In this document: piece after piece, positions 8,666-16,603 of the stretch
Numbering within the stretch: the stretch's first letter is position 1
Layout of the letters: each line of letters starts with the position of its first letter
NCBI GenBank assembly: GCA_002422995.1
Contig: DIUK01000147.1
Span: 1 to 26,687, forward strand
Reading direction: 5' to 3'
Source of the DNA: Rhodocyclaceae bacterium UBA6160
Lineage (GTDB): Bacteria > Pseudomonadota > Gammaproteobacteria > Burkholderiales > Rhodocyclaceae
Length of the DNA: 26,687 nucleotides
Position numbers and translations under genes: made by a program
Notes under the pieces: model-generated
The model's input: the letters and a program-made list of their open reading frames with translations, nothing else
Told to the model about the DNA's origin: nothing
The model's database searches: none

Positions 8666-8796
8666 ACTATTTTTTCCAGTTTAGTGAAACAACCAGCTTT
8701 GAATCATTACGAACAAAGAAGGCATCGCCTTGCCACAGTGCATTGTCAAGCGATTTGTAATACATGGGCTAAAGATGTAGAGGCAATAGCCTTTCA
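8530..8796 (-). repeat. Direct repeat, copy A (junction of FkbM-like tail and COG4627 head)
   Basis: About 266 bases match 10654-10920 in the same orientation. By hand alignment they are roughly 80-85% identical, with one single-base gap. The segment spans the last codons of an FkbM-like gene, its stop, and the first 45 codons of the COG4627 methyltransferase. Similarity ends sharply on both sides. Confidence 0.88.
8667..8796 (-). pseudogene. C-terminal fragment of an FkbM-like methyltransferase gene
   Basis: Minus-strand translation gives a tail containing LDNALWQGDAFFVRNDSKLV and ending ...VSLNWKK before a TAG at 8667-8669. It matches the end of the short gene at 10791-11057. No start or N-terminal domain is present, and a one-base deletion relative to the other copy breaks the frame just before the shared MYY. 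Upstream of about 8797 the likeness disappears. It is therefore a cut-off gene end, not an expressed gene. FkbM is suggested because these methyltransferases often end with a similar ALWQGD...FVR.DS.L pattern. Confidence 0.75.
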
Positions 8797-8882
8797 GACT
8801 TCTATCTGGGTACAGTTAAAACGCTCTAATAAAAAATTAAATAAAGCTCAAACCACGCACTCAAAGCCCCTTCAGATCGACT
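8797..8882. other. AT-rich spacer, no gene seen
   Basis: Between the GT2 stop and the FkbM-like fragment lie 86 AT-rich bases without a convincing open frame, hairpin terminator or promoter. This is the left junction of the imported cassette. Confidence 0.5.
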
Positions 8883-9923
8883 CTACATAACCCGTCTAAA
8901 GTTTCTTTTTTTTATGTCGAAATCCTCTTCGAGGAGGAAAGGTGATTCTCTAAAATAGTTCTTCAATAGCCCTGGCACCACGCGATCAATGCCATAGACG
9001 GTGTGAAGCAATGCAAAGGTCTTAATGCTTGTGATTGGCGCAGTTCGCCAGAGAGCGCGGACAAGGCTCTTTAAATGAAGAACTCCACGGGTTTTAGCAC
9101 GGTAGGACATGACAGCATAGGATTGCTCAATGGATAAAATATTTTTCCAATGCTCATTATATATCCTACCCTCTTCAGAGATATACTTGGCAACAGAGGA
9201 AATATTTCTTGAGGCCTGTCCGCTGTGCGCTCTATTCTGGAATAATTCATCTTTGTTATATGCTAAAGTTTTAGTTAACGCGACCCGGTTGTAGAATTCT
9301 ACATCACCTGCCACTGAATAACTTTCATCAAACAAGAAATCATAATCCAATCTTGATTTAGATAACATAATACATGAAATGGAGTCAGCAATTGATGCGT
9401 AATGAGCCTGACGCCACATAACTTGCCTTCTCGGTAGTGGGCCGAATTCATTACTATTTACAGTCTGAGTTAGCGTATTTCCCTTTGAATCAATCTTCTT
9501 GCATTTAGCCAAGACCACTGCAATTTCCGGATAAGCCAGAAAAGCGTTTACTTGAGAGCTTAAGTAACCACTCAACATTACATCATCTTGACAAAATATC
9601 TGGATTAAATCCATAGAGGAATGATGTATCGAATTATTTAAATTCTGAAATAAACCAGGGTTAACATTTTTTACTATTCTTATTCTAGAGTCAGATAATC
9701 CATCAAGATATAACTCAGAATCATCTGAGCTCGGATCTAAACTTATAACAATTTCGAGATTTTTATAATCCTGTTCAAGCACGGATAGAACTGCAGCAGC
9801 GAGATAAGGCATACCATTATACACAGGCATGCAAACCGTTACACCTGGCAAGCAGTCATTGCTAATTTCCTCATTCATGTTTATTGAATTTTTAAATTTA
9901 ATAAGTAATTTTTTTAAGATCAA
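8883..9923 (-). CDS. Glycosyltransferase family 2 in AT-rich cassette
   Basis: A GT-A enzyme of 346 residues from a TTG start at 9923. GVTVCMPVYNGMPYLAAAV at 27-45 is the family opening, and the metal-binding motif is FCQDDV at 110-115. The TTG lies four bases after the methyltransferase stop, which suits this coupled operon. An ATG at 9878 (codon 16) is a plausible alternative and gives a more usual GT2 N terminus. Base composition is clearly lower in GC than the backbone, like its partner methyltransferase. Both sit between direct repeats, which points to joint acquisition. It would add one sugar of a variant repeat unit; donor unknown. Confidence 0.88.
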   Translation of the reverse strand: MILKKLLIKFKNSINMNEEISNDCLPGVTVCMPVYNGMPYLAAAVLSVLEQDYKNLEIVISLDPSSDDSELYLDGLSDSRIRIVKNVNPGLFQNLNNSIHHSSMDLIQIFCQDDVMLSGYLSSQVNAFLAYPEIAVVLAKCKKIDSKGNTLTQTVNSNEFGPLPRRQVMWRQAHYASIADSISCIMLSKSRLDYDFLFDESYSVAGDVEFYNRVALTKTLAYNKDELFQNRAHSGQASRNISSVAKYISEEGRIYNEHWKNILSIEQSYAVMSYRAKTRGVLHLKSLVRALWRTAPITSIKTFALLHTVYGIDRVVPGLLKNYFRESPFLLEEDFDIKKRNFRRVM

Positions 9924-9927
9924 AGAT

Positions 9928-10656
9928 TCAGGACTTCTTTACAGCACTAATTAAGATCTGCCCACCAAATAGGTTAGGCCAATTGCGACAACCCCATTCA
10001 TCTATCTTGTGACACCATGACGGGGGAAATAGATATCTACGAAATAACCAAAGTGGAACGCTACCGCTTGCTGTTTTTGAGATCACGTTAAGATCTTTCG
10101 CCTTTGCCAGTAAATATTGATCGGCTGTAAAATATGTAAAGAAGCGCAGATGAGTATCATCCAAAACACCTTCCTTTTCATATTTGAAATTACCTTTCAG
10201 AAAATTAATTCGCATCCGCCAAGATAAAACGTTGGGCACCGCTATCAAGACCTGTCCACCACTGTGCAGTAATCGCGAAAAGCGGGCTAGGACCGCGGAA
10301 GGATCCTGAAGATGCTCAAGCACATGTGAAAATATTAAACAATCAAATTTCAAATCATTCAAGTCAGCTGGAAAATCTGACTGGATGTCAAAAACCCAAC
10401 ATTTCTTCATCCGACTACGTGCGATTTCTGCTTCGGCTGCTGAATAAGTAACTCCATATACTTCTGAATTTGAGGAATTTGAAATCAAATTTGCGTTATC
10501 ACCTGCACCACACCCAATATCGAGAATCTTTCCAAGATTCCTTGAGAGCAAGCGTATTAGCTCTGGGTTCCCGCTGTTGACGTAAATTTTATTTACCAAC
10601 GGTGATTTGCTCTGAATATTAATATTTGTCTCCAAAATTTCGGCTGCATCTGTCAT
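9928..10656 (-). CDS. Class I SAM-dependent methyltransferase in AT-rich cassette
   Basis: A 242-residue enzyme with SAM motif I ILDIGCGAGDN at residues 44-54, a later FDCLIFSHVLEHLQDP and LLHSGGQVLIAVPNV: a Methyltransf_11/23-like fold. The ATG at 10656 lies exactly at the boundary where the sequence stops resembling the COG4627 gene. The frame stays open to a GTG at 10680 within the repeat, but those eight extra codons are an out-of-frame reading of the COG4627 remnant. The region is GC-poor relative to flanking genes. It probably acts with the GT2 gene four bases downstream, as a sugar-plus-methyl addition. The substrate is unknown. Confidence 0.87.
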   Translation of the reverse strand: MTDAAEILETNINIQSKSPLVNKIYVNSGNPELIRLLSRNLGKILDIGCGAGDNANLISNSSNSEVYGVTYSAAEAEIARSRMKKCWVFDIQSDFPADLNDLKFDCLIFSHVLEHLQDPSAVLARFSRLLHSGGQVLIAVPNVLSWRMRINFLKGNFKYEKEGVLDDTHLRFFTYFTADQYLLAKAKDLNVISKTASGSVPLWLFRRYLFPPSWCHKIDEWGCRNWPNLFGGQILISAVKKS

Positions 10657-10920
10657 TAACGTAATGCTTGTCAATGACACCCGGCCTTGCGGTACGCCAG
10701 CGCCGATTGCGCTGCATCACCGATATGACAGACTGTTCTTTTGTATAGCTTGTGAGTAGCCTAGCTAGTGAAAAATCTTTGAGTCCCGTACTAATTGTTC
10801 CAGATTAAAGAAGCAACCAGCTTTGAATCATTGCGGACGAAAAAAGCATCACCCTGCCACAGTGCATTGTCGAGCGGACTGTAATACATGGGTAGAAAAT
10901 CGTAGAGTCGATGGCCTTTG
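10654..10920 (-). repeat. Direct repeat, copy B (junction of FkbM-like tail and COG4627 head)
   Basis: The second copy of the segment at 8530-8796, same orientation. Within the shared LDNALWQGDAFFVRNDSKLV stretch I see eight third-position changes and no amino-acid change. The copies therefore diverged as working genes before they came to flank the cassette. Confidence 0.88.
10655..10789 (-). pseudogene. Headless 45-codon remnant of a COG4627 methyltransferase gene
   Basis: The first 45 codons of the gene at 7970-8665 are present here without stops or frameshifts, but the start codon is ACG. After GVIDKHYVN the sequence switches abruptly to the following class I methyltransferase. The SAM-binding domain is absent, so no COG4627 product can be made. 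It forms the non-coding link between the FkbM-like short gene and the imported methyltransferase. Confidence 0.82.
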
Positions 10921-11057
10921 CCATCCATGTACTGCATCACTTCGAAAAGGGTGGGAATGGGCCCGATACGTACCATAGTTTTGAAACCCATGGAAAGCTT
11001 CAAAGAACTTTTCAATGATTTCGGCAGGAGTGCTTTAATAATTTGTGTAAAAGTCAT
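10791..11057 (-). CDS. 88-residue FkbM-like remnant, probably internally deleted
   Basis: An intact small reading frame whose ATG at 11057 overlaps the upstream GT4 stop in ATGA. The last 50 or so residues (YMDGKGHRLYDFLPMYYSPL, then DNALWQGDAFFVRNDSKLVA) resemble the C terminus of FkbM-family methyltransferases. The first 25 or so (MTFTQIIKALLPKSLKSSLK) look like such a protein's N terminus. The SAM-binding core of roughly 150 residues is missing, so it should have no methyltransferase activity. I read it as an in-frame internal deletion that kept operon coupling. The family link is from memory of the motif and needs a profile search. It could instead be a small unrelated protein. Confidence 0.65.
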   Translation of the reverse strand: MTFTQIIKALLPKSLKSSLKLSMGFKTMVRIGPIPTLFEVMQYMDGKGHRLYDFLPMYYSPLDNALWQGDAFFVRNDSKLVASLIWNN

Positions 11058-12325
11058 TTTGAAATAGTCTTTATGGTTGATAGTCGCTGATCCAACGCAC
11101 TTTCGATCAACTTCAAAAAAGTGCATTTTTCAAGGTCCCAATTGAATTGCCGATGACCCCGCTGCCATGCAGCGCGCCGTGCACTCGCCAATCTGAAAGG
11201 CGACAACAGCAATTCATCCATCTTTTCGGCTAATACACGAGCGTCCTGTTGCGGATAAACAAACACCGCATCAGGCAGGTCCGCAGCCAGTTCATACTGT
11301 GCGGCTGTAGCCGATGCAAGCGTGGGTAAACCGGCAAGCAAGTAAGTAAATAACTTGTTGGTCAGGCAGATGTCCCGGTTTACGGTCGTGCTCACCTCTG
11401 TTGCCAAACCAAGGTCATATTCCGCGGCTAAGCTGACCATTTCACCCGGTTGTGCCGGTGCCAAAAACCGAAGCCGATCACCTGCTCCGAGTTGCTCTGC
11501 CAATTCGGTCAGAGCCTGCTGATAACCCAGTGACGGATTGCCACGCAGAAACAAGCATGGGCGGCTTTGCGAGCGGGCGATAGCCTCAACCACCGTCTCT
11601 AGCCCGCGATCAGGTCCGATAGTCTGGGAAAACCAGTAGAGGCTGGGCGACGGCTGGGCTAAACCATGATCTGACGGCGCAACGGGCGCACCGGCCAAGG
11701 GGAATACATTGAGGATAACTGTAGGCAGCGGTACTCTGCACGCTGCGGCGTACGCCGTGGCAATGCCGGGTGATGCGGCCGTAAGGTAGTTGCAACGCGG
11801 CAAGTAGTGCTGCTCGATTTCCCGCGTTAGGCGCAAACGATGCGCATTTTCTGGCGTGTCGTTCATTTCGCCACTATGAAAATCTTCGGCGTCAAACCCC
11901 AGCTTGGCACCATGCTTCTTGGCCGCATGGTATGCGGCGGGCAGCGCCGCCAGGTTGTGAGCTATGTACAAATCTGCCTGGGTGCTGCACGCGGCACGGG
12001 TGAGGGCGGGAACCACGGGGTGAAACGCGCGGTCTGCCCACAAGCCCAAGCCCTTCCAGGCAAGATGGTAGAGTCGCCGCATCAGGCTTTGCGCGATATA
12101 TGACGGCCGCCCGGCAAGCGGCCCAAAGGCCACTTTCTTAACCCGCCAGGGCCGCACCGTGAATTCGCTGTCCGCGGCATCTGCCCAGGGGATGAAGCGA
12201 GCAGCAACAATGCTGACCTCGTAACCGGCTGCGCTCAACGCATCGGCCTCTTTGACCAGACGCGGATTGGTGGACAGGTGGCCGGGTGTGACAAGACAGA
12301 TGTGCCGTGCTATTGATTGCCCCAT
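11054..12325 (-). CDS. Glycosyltransferase family 4, divergent
   Basis: A 423-residue GT-B type protein from the ATG at 12325, four bases after the upstream stop. The N-terminal strand and loop are ICLVTPGHLSTNPRLVKEAD at residues 9-28, a GT4 subgroup with STNPRL in place of the glycine loop. Mid-protein it shows GFDAEDFHSGEMND, then WFSQTIGPDRGLE and CLTNKLFTYLLAGLPTLAS in the donor domain. The frame is open a further 38 codons upstream, but that part lies inside the neighbouring gene and has no family-like content. It probably adds one sugar of the repeat; donor unknown. The downstream 88-residue remnant starts within its stop codon. Confidence 0.88.
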   Translation of the reverse strand: MGQSIARHICLVTPGHLSTNPRLVKEADALSAAGYEVSIVAARFIPWADAADSEFTVRPWRVKKVAFGPLAGRPSYIAQSLMRRLYHLAWKGLGLWADRAFHPVVPALTRAACSTQADLYIAHNLAALPAAYHAAKKHGAKLGFDAEDFHSGEMNDTPENAHRLRLTREIEQHYLPRCNYLTAASPGIATAYAAACRVPLPTVILNVFPLAGAPVAPSDHGLAQPSPSLYWFSQTIGPDRGLETVVEAIARSQSRPCLFLRGNPSLGYQQALTELAEQLGAGDRLRFLAPAQPGEMVSLAAEYDLGLATEVSTTVNRDICLTNKLFTYLLAGLPTLASATAAQYELAADLPDAVFVYPQQDARVLAEKMDELLLSPFRLASARRAAWQRGHRQFNWDLEKCTFLKLIESALDQRLSTIKTISK

Positions 12326-12329
12326 CGGT

Positions 12330-13349
12330 TTAGCGCCCAAGCAATTGACGATAGACGTCAAGATAGGCTTGCACAATGGCGTGGTCGCTGAACATGCACT
12401 CGGCGCGTTCGCGGCTGGCGCGCCGGTCAAGATTGCCAAACTGCCCGACTGCCGTCACGAGTTCGTCCACCGTGTCGCACACAAAACCTGTCACACCATG
12501 TTCGACCACTTCAGGCACCGCACCGCGGCGCAAGCCCAGCACGGGCGTGCCGCAAGCCAGCGCCTCGGCCATGACGATGCCGAAGGGCTCCTCCCACAGA
12601 ATAGGCATCAAGAAGGCAGCGGCGCTGCCGAGCAAGGCGTTCTTCTGCTGGTCGTCTACTGGGCCAATGTAAGCGATGCGCTGTCCATCCAGATGCGGCT
12701 GCACCTGCTCGTCAAAATAAGCTTGGTAAGCGGGCGGAATGTTGCCGGCAATCACCAGCCGCCTGCCTGTCCGCTGGGCAATCTCAATGGCCAGGTGGGT
12801 GCCCTTGATAGGCTCGATTCGGCCAAGGAACACAAGGGGTGCATCGTCTGCCACGGCTGGAACAAAATCGTAAATGTGCATCGGCACACCGTTGTAGACC
12901 AGATGCCAATTAGCCAGATGCTTTACATCCGCCATCATCCACTGGCTGATGGCGGAAAAATGCAGCGTGCCGCGCGACAGGCTGTGCCCCCTAGCAATAG
13001 AAGCAGGTGTGACCTCGCGCTGATAGGTCATAAGCTTGGGGATGGACAGTGGTAGCAGAGGCAGCAGGTAGGCGATGCGCCCAAAGCTGTGCACCACGTC
13101 AAAGCCACCCCCAATCACCGTGCGCGCGATGGTCAGCATGTTGCGCAACGTGTCTGCCCGCGCACGGCTGCTGGCGCCGCTGTAGGGCACCAGCTTGCAA
13201 GGCACATCGGAGTCAGTGTGGGCAAACAGGGTGACTTCATGGCCACGTGCCACCAGGCCGCGCACCAGCATGTCAATGACACGCTCGATGCCGCCATAAA
13301 GGCGCGGAGGGACGGGCAGTTCGGGGTCAGCGGTGATGGCAATTTTCAA
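12330..13349 (-). CDS. Glycosyltransferase family 4
   Basis: A 339-residue GT-B enzyme. It carries the PPRLYGGIERV loop at 14-24, seen in a common GT4 subgroup. It also has APLVFLGRIEPIKGTHLAIE in the donor domain and the EX7E pair E254/E262 in WEEPFGIVMAEALACG. The start is TTG at 13349, supported by AAGGG six bases upstream and by the immediate KIAITADPELPVPP opening. The gene is GC-rich like the backbone. It stands 23 bases after a GT2 stop and four bases before the next GT4. A retaining hexosyl- or heptosyltransferase role is likely, but the donor cannot be named. Confidence 0.92.
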   Translation of the reverse strand: MKIAITADPELPVPPRLYGGIERVIDMLVRGLVARGHEVTLFAHTDSDVPCKLVPYSGASSRARADTLRNMLTIARTVIGGGFDVVHSFGRIAYLLPLLPLSIPKLMTYQREVTPASIARGHSLSRGTLHFSAISQWMMADVKHLANWHLVYNGVPMHIYDFVPAVADDAPLVFLGRIEPIKGTHLAIEIAQRTGRRLVIAGNIPPAYQAYFDEQVQPHLDGQRIAYIGPVDDQQKNALLGSAAAFLMPILWEEPFGIVMAEALACGTPVLGLRRGAVPEVVEHGVTGFVCDTVDELVTAVGQFGNLDRRASRERAECMFSDHAIVQAYLDVYRQLLGR

Positions 13350-13355
13350 GTTAAT

Positions 13356-13360
13356 CCCTT
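13356..13360 (-). promoter_or_regulatory. Ribosome binding site supporting a TTG start
   Basis: AAGGG on the minus strand lies six bases before the TTG at 13349. With the conserved N terminus directly following, it supports TTG rather than a later ATG. Confidence 0.55.
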
Positions 13361-13372
13361 AATCAATGAGCC

Positions 13373-14338
13373 TCACGCTCGTCCAGACCATTTTTGGAGA
13401 ACGCGCGCTGCTTTCCAACCCAGCATCGCGCTTGCCAGGTGAAATACTTTGCCGCCATCGGGTTCGATCTGGATGTCATGAAGTTCCTGCGCCTTTTGCA
13501 GCGCCTCATTGGCTAAGCTGCGTTGGTGCGGGTAAGCGCTATGGGCATAGACCTGCCATAACAGCGAGCCGCAGCGCCTGACCCTTTCGCTGTCCTCTAC
13601 CTTGCGCGTGACTTCTATGCATGAGCGGATAGCCTCAAACCCGGAGCGCCATCCATCAGCGGAGCGCAAGCCCGATAGCGTGCCAGTGTTTCCAGAACGG
13701 TAGTAGGCAGTTGCGTCTGGGCAAAAAAGGACGCCACTCGATGCAAGGACAATGCGGGTAAAAAACTCACCATCATCATTGAGTGATAGATCCTCTCGCC
13801 ATAAACCAGCTTTCAATATGACTGCACGTGGCAAGAGCCACATATGGGTACAGAACATTCCGGCACCCTGAGCCCAATTTTCTACCAGCCAATCCACCGG
13901 AGACAAATCCTGCCAGGTACCAGTCGGACATAGTTTGACCAACTTTGGGCTATTGGCAAAACGCCCCCATGGGCACATAGCTATTGCATCTGGTGCTGCC
14001 CTCAGTCTATTTATTTGGGTACTGATTTTATCGGGGGAAATCAAGTCATCAGCATCCAGAAACTGCACATAAGAACCACTTGAGGCGGCGAAGGCGCAAT
14101 TTCGCGCAGCAGCAGCACCCTTTCCAGTTGAACGAATTAGGCGCAAAGTTGGACATGCAAACCTGTTAACAATTTCTGCAGTGCCATCGGTTGAGTCATC
14201 GTCAACGATTATTATCTCAATATTTTTATAAGTTTGATTAAATACTGATTGGATGGTGAACTCAATCCATTGGGCACTATTTTTGACTGGAATCAATACA
14301 GATACCAAAGAGCTTTCATCTAACACATTTTTTATCAA
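13373..14338 (-). CDS. Glycosyltransferase family 2
   Basis: A 321-residue GT-A enzyme with a textbook start, VSVLIPVKNSAQWIEFTIQS at 12-31. The nucleotide-binding IIIVDDDSTDGT lies at 42-53 and the metal-binding FLDADD at 93-98. The start is TTG at 14338; a GTG four codons later is an alternative. Base composition changes along the gene: the first 150 or so bases are AT-rich like the neighbouring upstream GT2, while the 3' part returns to backbone GC. That would fit a recombination point inside or near it. It is 19 bases after the previous gene and 23 before the next. Specificity is unknown. Confidence 0.91.
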   Translation of the reverse strand: MIKNVLDESSLVSVLIPVKNSAQWIEFTIQSVFNQTYKNIEIIIVDDDSTDGTAEIVNRFACPTLRLIRSTGKGAAAARNCAFAASSGSYVQFLDADDLISPDKISTQINRLRAAPDAIAMCPWGRFANSPKLVKLCPTGTWQDLSPVDWLVENWAQGAGMFCTHMWLLPRAVILKAGLWREDLSLNDDGEFFTRIVLASSGVLFCPDATAYYRSGNTGTLSGLRSADGWRSGFEAIRSCIEVTRKVEDSERVRRCGSLLWQVYAHSAYPHQRSLANEALQKAQELHDIQIEPDGGKVFHLASAMLGWKAARVLQKWSGRA

Positions 14339-14357
14339 GTCAAATCACCCATAAAAA

Positions 14358-15101
14358 TTACTGAAAAAACTTTTTTCTATATCGTCCAAATTCAAATCTT
14401 ATTATCTTAATATTTAATTCAAATAAAGAAATTAGTCCATTCTTTTTATCGATACGCCAATTTTCAAACATCGCAGCACGCGAATAGGAAAGACCGCCCT
14501 CATAGAATTTCGCAACAATTACATCAAGAACGCCAATTGATTTTCCTAGTAAAAACATTCTAATAATGAGGTCACGATCACCCACAATTCGCAACGTTTG
14601 ATCATACCCACCGATTTCCATCAGGCAAGATCGTTTAAAAAAAGACGATGGATGTGGGAGTGTATGACCGGGTAGTTTATTAATTTTCGGGATAAAAATA
14701 CCAATAATTTCACCTGAATCTGGATTACACATCACAGTCTGCCCCGATAGCAAATCTAATTCTGAATTACATAATTCTTTAAGCAATTTTTTTATATCCA
14801 GATCCTGATCAAGCTCATCTCCAGAATTTATCCAAATAATATATTTGCCTGACGCCTTGTGCAAACTCTTATTCATAGCATGATATATTCCAGTATCAGG
14901 CTCAGACAATATATTTTCTGGATTGTAAAACTCTTTGGCAATTGCGACACTATTATCAATTGATGCACCATCAACAAAAATGCACTCAATTTCAGAAAAT
15001 TGTTTAGTTTTATTTAATGAAGTCAGAGTGCGAGGCAAATTAAATGCGTTATTTCTATTGATAGTAACAATTGAAAGTATATATTTGTTATCGGCTTCCA
15101 T
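14358..15101 (-). CDS. Glycosyltransferase family 2, WcaE-like
   Basis: A 247-residue GT-A enzyme. LSIVTINRNNAFNLPRTLTS at 9-28 is the opening, SEPDTGIYHAMNKSLHKASG lies at 66-85, and INSGDEL at 91-97 is in the metal-binding position. The EPDxGIYxAMNKG and NSGD pair marks the subgroup of colanic-acid-type GT2 enzymes such as WcaE. The gene is strongly AT-rich relative to its GC-rich neighbours, which suggests transfer from another genome. The ATG at 15101 follows a decayed GT4 gene by 37 bases. The product is complete in length for this subgroup. It should add one sugar of the repeat; no donor can be assigned. Confidence 0.9.
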   Translation of the reverse strand: MEADNKYILSIVTINRNNAFNLPRTLTSLNKTKQFSEIECIFVDGASIDNSVAIAKEFYNPENILSEPDTGIYHAMNKSLHKASGKYIIWINSGDELDQDLDIKKLLKELCNSELDLLSGQTVMCNPDSGEIIGIFIPKINKLPGHTLPHPSSFFKRSCLMEIGGYDQTLRIVGDRDLIIRMFLLGKSIGVLDVIVAKFYEGGLSYSRAAMFENWRIDKKNGLISLFELNIKIIRFEFGRYRKKFFQ

Positions 15102-15138
15102 TATGTTTTTTGCATTAATTGTTGGTGCGATAACTTAA

Positions 15139-15736
15139 TTAAATTACACTCTCATAAACCGCTAGATATTTTTTCCCAATCAACTCAGGCCCAAACCGCT
15201 GCACCGCCGAATGTCTGGTCGCTTCAGATAGCCCCTGCCACGTCGCCGCATCGTCCATCACCCACACAATCCCGTTAGCTAGGCTCTCAGTATCGAAAGC
15301 CGGCGCCAGCCACCCCGTTGCCTGATGATCAACAATATCCGGCAACCCACCGATGTCGAACGCCACCACCGGCGTTCCGCAGGCATGGGCTTCACTTGCG
15401 GTTTGGCCGAAAGCCTCCTGCCTTGACGGCACTACCATGACATCCGCTGCAGCGTAGGCAAGCGCAAGCACACGGTCATCACTTACCGCGCCAAGCCAGT
15501 GCACAGGGCAAGGCAGGCGGACTCCGGGGTGGACGAGGCTTCTTGCCCATAAATCAGCAGCCGAAGGTCTTTTCCCCGCGTCTTTTCAGTGACGTTCCCA
15601 ATAGCCTTGCGCAGCAGGTCGCCACCTTTCCGCGTATCACACACCATCGGCTCCCATCTGGATTAGTTTTGCCAACGGAGACAAGACCACATGCCACCGA
15701 CACGCTTCGGTTTGGTTCCAACAAATTGGTACTTCC
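15139..15736 (-). pseudogene. Decayed 3' half of a GT4 glycosyltransferase gene
   Basis: The last 120 codons (15139-15504) are intact and give the GT4 donor domain: HWLGAVSDDRVLALAYAAAD, VMVVPSRQEAFGQTASEAHA and CGTPVVAFDIGGLPD. Upstream the likeness continues but changes frame. A segment with DTRKGGDLLRKAIGNVTEK ... LRLLIYGQ is in a second frame, and PLAKLIQMGADGV, followed directly by a stop, is in a third. At least two frameshifts are thus needed, near 15535 and 15648. The N-terminal acceptor domain is missing, because the DUF5672 gene ends at 15737. A short product from the GTG at 15504 could not work as a transferase. Composition is GC-rich, so it is likely an old member of the locus being lost. 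Confidence 0.85.
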
Positions 15737-16576
15737 TTAAGAATTTTGAATCCCGCCACAATCGACGCCAGCATCAACCAGATAAGGCACAAGAAATTCC
15801 AGATCGTACTTGGCCCATGCATGAATTCCGAACGGGAGTTTCCCGCCAGTCATTTGTAAGCAACGTGCCGGTCGCACTTCCCAAGAAAACCGCACGGCAT
15901 CCTCGACGCGTGCGATCTTGAATTCCGCGTCCAGTTGTGGCACGAGATTACTCCAAAATGCATCGCAATGGCCCTCATACAACTGCCAGGCGCCTCGTAG
16001 TTGACCAGCCTGGCCCAATGCTTTCAGACCAAGGCGCATTCGATTACCGTTGCCCTGCAATCCACGTACCAAATCCTTTGCGGCCTGTCGGTACGGATAC
16101 CAGCGTTGTCGCGACGTAACCAGCCTTCTTAAAGCATCCAAGCGATGCAATGAAAAACCTGAGTTACCAACACCAATCACTGGAGCATCTGGTGTTGCAT
16201 CTGCAAAGCCCTCAAACCACACGGCACCAATATAGTCTTGCGTTTGCCTACACCAGTAATCGAGTTCATCCCTAAAGACAATTGCATCAGGCTCATGCAA
16301 AAGCATGTGGGTATAGCCTTCCAGTTGACTCACAATAACTGGAGAAATCATCATACGGTTATAGGCCTGGATGCTAGACATCCAATGCGGCTCGACACGC
16401 ATTTCCGAAGCACCTGGCAAAAACTCACGATACGCACCTAAATCCAAGCTGCTGGGTGCAACAATCACAATGTCGCGCTGCCCGAGAATCTTCCCACACT
16501 GCCGCAGGGAGACGATCTCGACCGGTGTCGGCCTCGCAAGATGCGTGGGTACGATAACAACAGGCTTACTCTTCAT
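15737..16576 (-). CDS. DUF5672 family protein, putative glycosyltransferase
   Basis: A 279-residue protein with the DUF5672 pattern. The first strand is KPVVIVPTHLARPTPVEIVS at 4-23, and HEPDAIVFRDELDYWC lies at 94-109. DYIGAVWF follows at 114-121, VGNSGFSLHRLDAL at 136-149, and a C-terminal PFGIHAW. The EPDA segment stands where GT-A enzymes keep their DxD, which is why the family is thought to be glycosyltransferases; as far as I know direct proof is scarce. The ATG at 16576 starts 27 bases after the preceding gene, without a clear ribosome site. It is followed at once by the decayed GT4. The neighbouring gene upstream also appears to be an uncharacterised GT-A protein, so the two may act in succession. 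Confidence 0.82.
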   Translation of the reverse strand: MKSKPVVIVPTHLARPTPVEIVSLRQCGKILGQRDIVIVAPSSLDLGAYREFLPGASEMRVEPHWMSSIQAYNRMMISPVIVSQLEGYTHMLLHEPDAIVFRDELDYWCRQTQDYIGAVWFEGFADATPDAPVIGVGNSGFSLHRLDALRRLVTSRQRWYPYRQAAKDLVRGLQGNGNRMRLGLKALGQAGQLRGAWQLYEGHCDAFWSNLVPQLDAEFKIARVEDAVRFSWEVRPARCLQMTGGKLPFGIHAWAKYDLEFLVPYLVDAGVDCGGIQNS

Positions 16577-16603
16577 TGGTAATACGATACAAAAAAGTCA
16601 GCG

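Noticed and set aside
8530..10920. Insertion-sequence or integron explanation for the repeat-flanked cassette
   Set aside because: The repeats are direct, diverged and made of host-type coding sequence. No transposase, integrase, terminal inverted repeat or attC-like hairpin is visible.
12252..13055. A 267-codon plus-strand open frame
   Set aside because: It is antisense to two GT4 genes with conserved motifs, and its product has no family features.
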